Assembly (NCBI GenBank): GCA_001600415.1
Contig: BCJX01000018.1
Location: 266,984-330,983 of the forward strand
Direction: 5' to 3'
Origin: Pascua guehoae
Taxonomy: Eukaryota; Basidiomycota; Tremellomycetes; Trichosporonales; Trichosporonaceae
DNA length: 64,000 nt
How positions within the stretch are numbered: position 1 is the first letter of the stretch; each line of letters starts with the position of its first letter. The position numbers and the translations under genes are program-made. The notes under the pieces are model-generated. The model saw only the letters and a program-made list of their open reading frames with translations, ran no database searches and was not told the origin of the DNA. This document shows, piece after piece, positions 58,930 through 64,000 of the stretch.

Positions 58930-59620
58930 AAAAGTTGGACAGCGCTCGTCGTGAATGGAGTCGCGGGGGCAGAGTATCGTCTGGCCGTTTCCGGCGCAGT
59001 CGTTCGTCATGCCAGTCCAGGATCGACAGAGTATCGTCTGGCCAGTGTGGCGCAGCCGTGCGTCTTGTCGGGCAAGGTGGACAGAGTATCGTCTGCTCGA
59101 GGAGTCGTGGGGCAGTCGTTTGTCGTGTCGGCGCAGAATGGTCGTGAAGGGGGGGAATGGCGATAGAGTATCGTCTACGCGTTGGAGGTGGTCGCCGCGT
59201 AATCGTTCGTCGTGTCGTCCAGGGTTGACAGAGTATGGCTGCTCCGGGGGGCAGGCATTCGTCGTGTCGGCGTGGAGTGATCGTGAAAGGCGTGGGGGTG
59301 GAGTTTCGTGATCGTGAAAGACGTGGGGATGTGTGTTTTCGCGATCGTGAACGAGGTTCGAGTATGCCGAGGAGGGGTGGGGGAAGGGGGGTCGTAAAAG
59401 ACGTTTGTGTTGAAAGAAGGACAGAGGCGTGAAGGTAGGGCTCATTGACAGAGTATCGTGTGCGAGGCTGCGGGGCAGTCGTTGGCAGTGGAGTCGTTCG
59501 TCGTGTCGTTCCAGGTTGGTGGTCGTGGGAGACAGAGTATCGTCCGTGCTGTCGTTACAGTCGTTTGTGGTACATCGTTTGTCGTGTCCGTGAGGGTTGA
59601 TGCGTGGTGGAAGTTGGAGG
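58930..59620. repeat. Degenerate repeat field with AGAGTATCGTCT core
   Basis: AGAGTATCGTCT, or a close variant, occurs at 58971, 59028, 59083, 59165, 59229, 59449 and 59533. It alternates with a second block, about TCGTTCGTCGTGTCG, giving a unit of about 55-80 bp. On the minus strand the second block reads RHDERL and the first DTLS/TILC, repeated through an open frame. Confidence 0.75.
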
Positions 59621-59749
59621 GGACGTGGGGCGAAAGAGATAAGGAGTGTGGGAACCTGGTGGCTCGGAGTGATGCCGTCGAAGTTGGGGTGGTGTGCCAT
59701 TGATAGTGTGGTCCTCGAGTGCTGTCGCGCTGAACGCTCCGAGCACCGG

Positions 59750-60208
59750 TTACCTTCGGCGGCTTCGGCGAGCCGGCGTCTCGAGCAAGGGTACGTCGTC
59801 GCCGCAGTGCTCGCTATGTGCATCCGGCACCACGCATAACGGAGCTATCCATTTGTCCTTGACAATACAGGCGTGCCCGGAGGCACCGCATTTAAGTCTG
59901 CATGACTTAATCACGCGCAAGGCCATATCCGCGTCGGGTGTATCGGTCGTTTTTTCGAGCGTAGAGTAAGGCCACGAGAGGCAGACGTCCTTTCTGCAGT
60001 ACCATGTCGAGTTTTTGCCGACCTTGACATGACTTCTGTCGCCCATATCTACAAGGAGCTGGTTGCCCGAACCGAGCTTCTCAGGGGGTACTTTCCATGA
60101 GAGGCACGTCGCCCCTTCTATGGTGTTGGGCTCCGAAAGGTAAGCATCCGGATCCTGGGCGAGACCCCCGAGAGCGCCCAAGAGCCCGACAAAGACGGCG
60201 AACTTCAT
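59750..60208 (-). CDS. Small secreted cysteine-rich protein (hypothetical)
   Basis: A 152-aa single-exon protein, not assigned to a family. The N-terminus MKFAVFVGLLGALGGLAQ is a clear signal peptide. The mature part has eight cysteines: TCLSW, WYCRKDVCLSW, SCRLKC, HACIV, PLCVV and EHCGDD. They fall in a paired pattern compatible with four disulfides. One N-glycosylation site is present (KNSTWY). The C-terminus is basic (PARRSRRR) and could be a Kex2-type processing or retention signal. The start is the ATG immediately before the signal sequence; the upstream ATG in frame (60313) would bury it. Size, secretion and Cys content resemble fungal small secreted proteins; no activity is inferred. 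Confidence 0.75.
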   Translation of the reverse strand: MKFAVFVGLLGALGGLAQDPDAYLSEPNTIEGATCLSWKVPPEKLGSGNQLLVDMGDRSHVKVGKNSTWYCRKDVCLSWPYSTLEKTTDTPDADMALRVIKSCRLKCGASGHACIVKDKWIAPLCVVPDAHSEHCGDDVPLLETPARRSRRR

Positions 60209-62813
60209 GGTCGTAATGAATCTGTGGCTAGTTAGTGACATTCCAGAGGACGGAAGAGACCCGACGTACTTGGAGGGAATACCGTGATGTTTACTGGGAA
60301 GGTCGTATGACACGCGACGGAGTCGTAACGATTGGAAGCGGAGGTAGTTGAGGGGAGGTCCGCGTCAACGGGGTCGAGGGGAGGGTGATTGCAAGGATTG
60401 AAAAGGGGTCGAGTTGAAAGTTGACAAGCGAAGTGAAGGTGTTGAAAGTGTTGAATGAAATGAAAGAAAGAAAAGAAAAGAAAGTGAAAGAAGAAAAGTG
60501 AAGAAAGACCAGGAGTCGGTAAACGCAAGGTCGAAACCGCCGCCGTGTCGAAGAGGAAGCTAGCCGTGTCGTGGGCTTCGACGAAGAGTTGAAAGAGCGA
60601 GGGGTGCGAAAGAGCGACTAGTCTTGAGGGAGCAAGACCAAACTCTGACTGGACTGTCGAAGCGATCGGGAGGGGTGAACGAGTGGGGTGCGCGAGTGTC
60701 GTGCGGAGAGTGTAGAGGGAGGGTTGTCTTGAAGTGTTGGTGTTGGTGTTGGTACACAGGGAAGGTCGAAGGGAGCGGCGGGAGGAAAGAAGGTCGAAGG
60801 GAGCGGAGGGAGGGGGAGGAGAGAGGAAGATGGGCAGGAATGGATACGGAACGAGGGTATCGAGACTGATGAACTTGTACCCCCCACGCCCGCCTCCTTA
60901 TATCTCTTCCCAGACTCGTACAAGCATGCTCACGACAGAACACGTCCCAACGGCGCACCGCCCTGCCCGTCTCGAAGCGCAATCACCGCCTCGAGCCCCG
61001 GGGTGTAGTCAACGTTTCACCAGTCGACACCGCCTACTGATGCACCAGGTGTCAGTGAGTACAGTATCAGCGTGCGCTAGTGGGATAGCAGCGGCGCCCC
61101 GCAGGGTGAGTGCCAGCACGCGGTACTGTACGGCGGTGCAGCTTGTCCTATACTACTACCGCTACTGTATCAGCATGCACTGCTGTGCGTGTCAGTCGGG
61201 CATGCGGTGCTGGACATTAGTGTCGGGATGCGACAGTATGCCGCCCTGCACAACGACAGTCACAGTATGCGGTGTCAAGAGCATACTACAGTCTCAGTAT
61301 GCGGTGTTGGGAGTCTGCTACAGTATCAGCATGCGGTGTCACTGCCACAGGTGAGATACGGCGTCAGAATGCTGTGCTCCAGTCACAACTCCGCGGCGTA
61401 TCAGGATGCTGTGCGTTAGTGCCTGTATGCTGCAGGTCGGTCCGCCAGTCAGGCATTCCCCCGCGCTCACCCCGCTCACCCGCCCACCCAACGTATGGCT
61501 GCACGTCCACGATCCTCACCTCCGCGCCATGCTGTGCGCAGGACAGCGCGTTCCTCGCGGCCCAGTATGCGATGCGATGCGGCGAAACGCACATGTGGAG
61601 AAGCGGTGCGTCGCGAGGTGAGGCAAGATGAGTTGAAACGTCATGATGCGGGACGTTCCTGGAACACTGTGACGCGGGTCGCGACTTTGTGGCAGTGCAG
61701 CTCGCGCGGGTTTGTGGCGAAACCGACGGTTCCGGCCAGGGCGAAACGCGACCTGGGGTGAGGCGGTGCAACTGTGCAACTGTGCAACTGTGCAACAATG
61801 CAACTTTGACCACAGCATACAGACCATGCACGTGTTCATGATACTCAGGACCACTGCGGCTTAGGCACCCGACAATCCGCACAGCCTGACGTGTGGTACC
61901 TAGCCCCGGACATGTTCCGTGTTTCGAGCCGCCGGGTGTTGCAACCCCCTCGGTTACGCACCCATCCCAAACCACACCGACACAGCCCGCGTACCAAGTA
62001 CTCGTCCGAGACGCCTGCTTGGCGGCTGGGACGCCCCGTACAGTGTATAGCACCTAGCCCAACTAAATCTACAACTGGCGGGTTCTGCTACAAGCTCCGA
62101 ACCCCCCCCCCCCCCCCCGTGTTGTTCCAGAGCATGCTTATCCGTCACTGCACAGGTGTGCCGTGATGAAACGGTGTTGGGTGGTGTTCTCCTTGTTCTA
62201 TAGTGCTGGCGCGGGGTGCGGCGGTTGACTGGGGTTGGTTGGGCTGTCGAGCTCGTTCAAACTCGATACTTACCAAGGCAGTGGGGCGGAGTGGTGGGGG
62301 GACAAAGGCATTGTCGTATGGCGGCGGTAACGAAAGCCGTGGTGGTGGCCTCGAGCGGCTAAGTAGGAGCGAAGACAGCGGCGAGGGAGGCAGAGACGCC
62401 GACGGTGGGTCCCAAGACACAGGGACCATACACACTGGCGTGGTGTACCAATCTTGCAGTTCAAGCTGGGATGCCAAGGTCGACGACGTAGCCTGGCTAG
62501 TGTTCCCACACAACCTCAGACAACCTCGGCTCCAGCATACTAGTCAGTACTTGTGTGGTTTCTCTGCAGCTGCTCCAAGTTTGTGCCGGTTGAAGGCTTT
62601 CATTTTATACTGCTACTGCTACTTGTCTTCTGTTTCTTCGTACTCAACAACGGCGGTGAACACTAACGTGGGGTATCAAAGTGATGGAATGAGGGCGTTG
62701 AGACCCTATGCAATGAGAGTTGATTAACAATGGCGGGGGTGTGAGAGTGATGTGGGGGGTTGGGGGGTGGCTCGAGCAGGTTAAACTGCTCGTTTTAGGG
62801 GGTTGTCAACCTC
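60209..62813. other. Gene-poor stretch with a third repeat field
   Basis: No gene is recognised in 2.6 kb. Contents are AAAGAAAAG-type purine runs (60440-60510), the CAGTATCAGCATGCGGTGT repeat field (61055-61435), four GTGCAACT repeats near 61770-61795, and a C17 run at 62102-62118. Confidence 0.5.
61055..61435. repeat. Degenerate repeats around CAGTATCAGCATGCGGTGT
   Basis: Variants of CAGTAT(CAGCATG)CGGTGT occur about nine times, for example near 61059, 61165, 61197, 61264, 61292, 61321, 61364 and 61397, with irregular 30-100-bp spacing. Confidence 0.65.
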
Positions 62814-64000
62814 TTAGATGAGGTTCTCGCGGGCCCACTTGGCGGCGGCGACGAGGTTGGCGAGCGACTCCTCGGTCTCCTTCCAAGCACGGGTCTTGAG
62901 ACCGCAGTCGGGGTTGACGACGAGGAGGTCAGCGGGGATGACCTCGGCGAACGCCTTGAGGCGCTCCTTGATCTCCTCCTCAGAGGGGACACGGGGCGAG
63001 TGAATGTCGTAGACACCGGGGCCAATCTCGTTCGAGTAGCCGTGCTTCTTGAAAATGTCAAGGAGCTTGAGGTCGGCCTTGGAGGCCTCGATCGAGATGA
63101 CGTCGGCATCGAGACGCTGGATGTGGGGGAAAATGTCACCAAAGTCCGAGTAGCAGAAGTGCGAGTGGACCTGGATGTCGTTCTCGACGCCCGAGGTCGA
63201 GAGGCGGAACGAGTCAACGGCCCACTTGAGGTAGCTGTCCCAGTCCTCGCGGCGGAGGGGGAGACCCTCACGGATAGCGGGCTCGTCGACCTGGATGGCG
63301 CGGATGCCGGCGTTGGCGAGGTCGACAACCTCGTCGCGGAGGGCGAGGGCGAGCTGCTTGGACTGGACCTCCTTGGAAATGTCGGCACGGGGGAACGACC
63401 AGTTGAGAATGGTGACGGGGCCGGTAAGCATGCCCTTCATGGGCTTGTCGGTGACCGACTGAGCGTAGGCCGACCAGCGGACGGTCATGGGCGCAGGGCG
63501 CGAGACGTCCGAGACGACAATGGGGGGACGGACGTAGCGCGAGCCATACGACTGAACCCAACCAAGCTGGGTGAAGATGAAGCCGTTGAGCTGCTCGCCA
63601 AAGTACTGGACCATGTCGTTGCGCTCGGGCTCGCCGTGGACGAGCAGGTCGAGGCCGACCTTCTCCTGGAAGTCGACGACCGACTTGATCTCGTTCTCCA
63701 TGGCAGTCTCGTACTGCTCCTTGGTCAGGTCACCCTTGCCAAACTTGGCACGCGCGACACGGATCTCCTTGGTCTGGGGGAACGAGCCAATGGTGGTGGT
63801 GGGGAACTTGGGGAGGTTGAGGTACTTCTTCTGGGCCTCGCGACGGACGGGGAACGCGTCCTTGCGCTTCAGGTCCTTCTCGGTGATGCCGGCAACGCGG
63901 TCACGGACAGCGGGGTCCGAGGTGCGCTCAAACTCGCGACGCGCAGCAATGTCCTTCTTGTTCTGCTCGAAAGCCTCAGACGCCTCACCGTTGAGGGCGG
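62814..64000 (-). CDS. MET6: Cobalamin-independent methionine synthase, C-terminal half (partial)
   Basis: Transfers the methyl group of 5-methyltetrahydropteroyltriglutamate to homocysteine, the last step of methionine synthesis. The gene enters from the right edge, so only about the last 395 codons are present, in one exon. They contain the C-terminal catalytic barrel: [88 protein letters not shown] and [10 protein letters not shown]. The His and Cys of HSHFCYSDF and the Cys of NPDCGLK are zinc ligands in this family. Codon use is strongly biased to C/G-ending codons, as expected for a highly expressed gene. The stop is at 62814-62816. Confidence 0.98.
   Translation of the reverse strand, partial: ALNGEASEAFEQNKKDIAARREFERTSDPAVRDRVAGITEKDLKRKDAFPVRREAQKKYLNLPKFPTTTIGSFPQTKEIRVARAKFGKGDLTKEQYETAMENEIKSVVDFQEKVGLDLLVHGEPERNDMVQYFGEQLNGFIFTQLGWVQSYGSRYVRPPIVVSDVSRPAPMTVRWSAYAQSVTDKPMKGMLTGPVTILNWSFPRADISKEVQSKQLALALRDEVVDLANAGIRAIQVDEPAIREGLPLRREDWDSYLKWAVDSFRLSTSGVENDIQVHSHFCYSDFGDIFPHIQRLDADVISIEASKADLKLLDIFKKHGYSNEIGPGVYDIHSPRVPSEEEIKERLKAFAEVIPADLLVVNPDCGLKTRAWKETEESLANLVAAAKWARENLI

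Larger units (their letters stand above)
58095..59749. other. Intergenic: purine microsatellite and repeat field
   Basis: 58480-58660 is a GAGAGGA/GGAGA purine tract. 58930-59620 is the AGAGTATCGTCT repeat field (separate entry). A 301-codon open frame on the minus strand (59823-58918) runs through the repeat field but has no start context or domain and overlaps the end of the secreted-protein gene. Confidence 0.55.

Overview
The window looks like nuclear DNA of a GC-rich basidiomycete yeast, most likely a tremellomycete of the Trichosporonales type. The evidence is a set of intron-rich genes with short GT-AG introns (many 33-60 nt, with GTGAGT/GTACGT donors and CTGAC/CTAAC branch sites), eukaryotic tRNA genes that mostly carry an intron one base 3' of the anticodon, fungal families (DUF1996, GT71 mannosyltransferase, fungal wax-synthase-like MBOAT), and long disordered Pro/Ser/Ala-rich protein tails. 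The order-level placement is inference. Exon boundaries were derived by hand from splice sites and reading phase.

Layout: 0.96-4.66 kb polo-like kinase (+); 5.47 kb tRNA-Ala(AGC); 7.2-11.7 kb a probable four-helix membrane protein with Pro-rich tails (-); 12.3-13.8 kb glutathionyl-hydroquinone reductase (-); 14.3-15.8 kb unrecognised Ala-rich protein (+); 17.2-18.75 kb disordered nuclear-type protein (-); 20.0-21.0 kb aprataxin (-) divergent from 21.6-23.1 kb microsomal GST/MAPEG (+); 23.7-27.1 kb Trf4-type poly(A) polymerase (+); 29.2-32.6 kb microcephalin-type BRCT protein (-); 34.2-36.3 kb secreted DUF1996 protein (-); a gene-poor stretch; 40.0-42.5 kb MBOAT acyltransferase (-); 43.1-45.5 kb a cluster of five tRNA genes, all (-); a degenerate tandem-repeat field at 45.7-46.6 kb; 47.5-49.7 kb beta-lactamase-fold serine hydrolase (-); 50.4 kb tRNA-Ser(CGA); 50.9-52.6 kb histidinol phosphatase (-) divergent from 52.8-54.8 kb RAD57/XRCC3-type recombinase (+); 55.5-57.65 kb GT71 mannosyltransferase (-); 58.0 kb tRNA-Tyr; a second repeat field at 58.9-59.6 kb; 59.75-60.2 kb small secreted Cys-rich protein (-); a third repeat field at 61.0-61.4 kb; 62.8 kb to the right edge methionine synthase MET6 (-, cut by the window).

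The genes are a normal eukaryotic mix rather than one pathway. Loose themes are genome maintenance and cell cycle (polo kinase, aprataxin, microcephalin-type BRCT protein, Rad51 paralog), RNA surveillance (Trf4), glutathione chemistry (GHQR, MAPEG), amino-acid synthesis (HIS2, MET6) and secretion or the cell surface (DUF1996, GT71, Cys-rich secreted protein). I see no CRISPR array, no intact transposon and no clear biosynthetic cluster. The least explained DNA is the three degenerate repeat fields and the tRNA cluster in the gene-poor zone.
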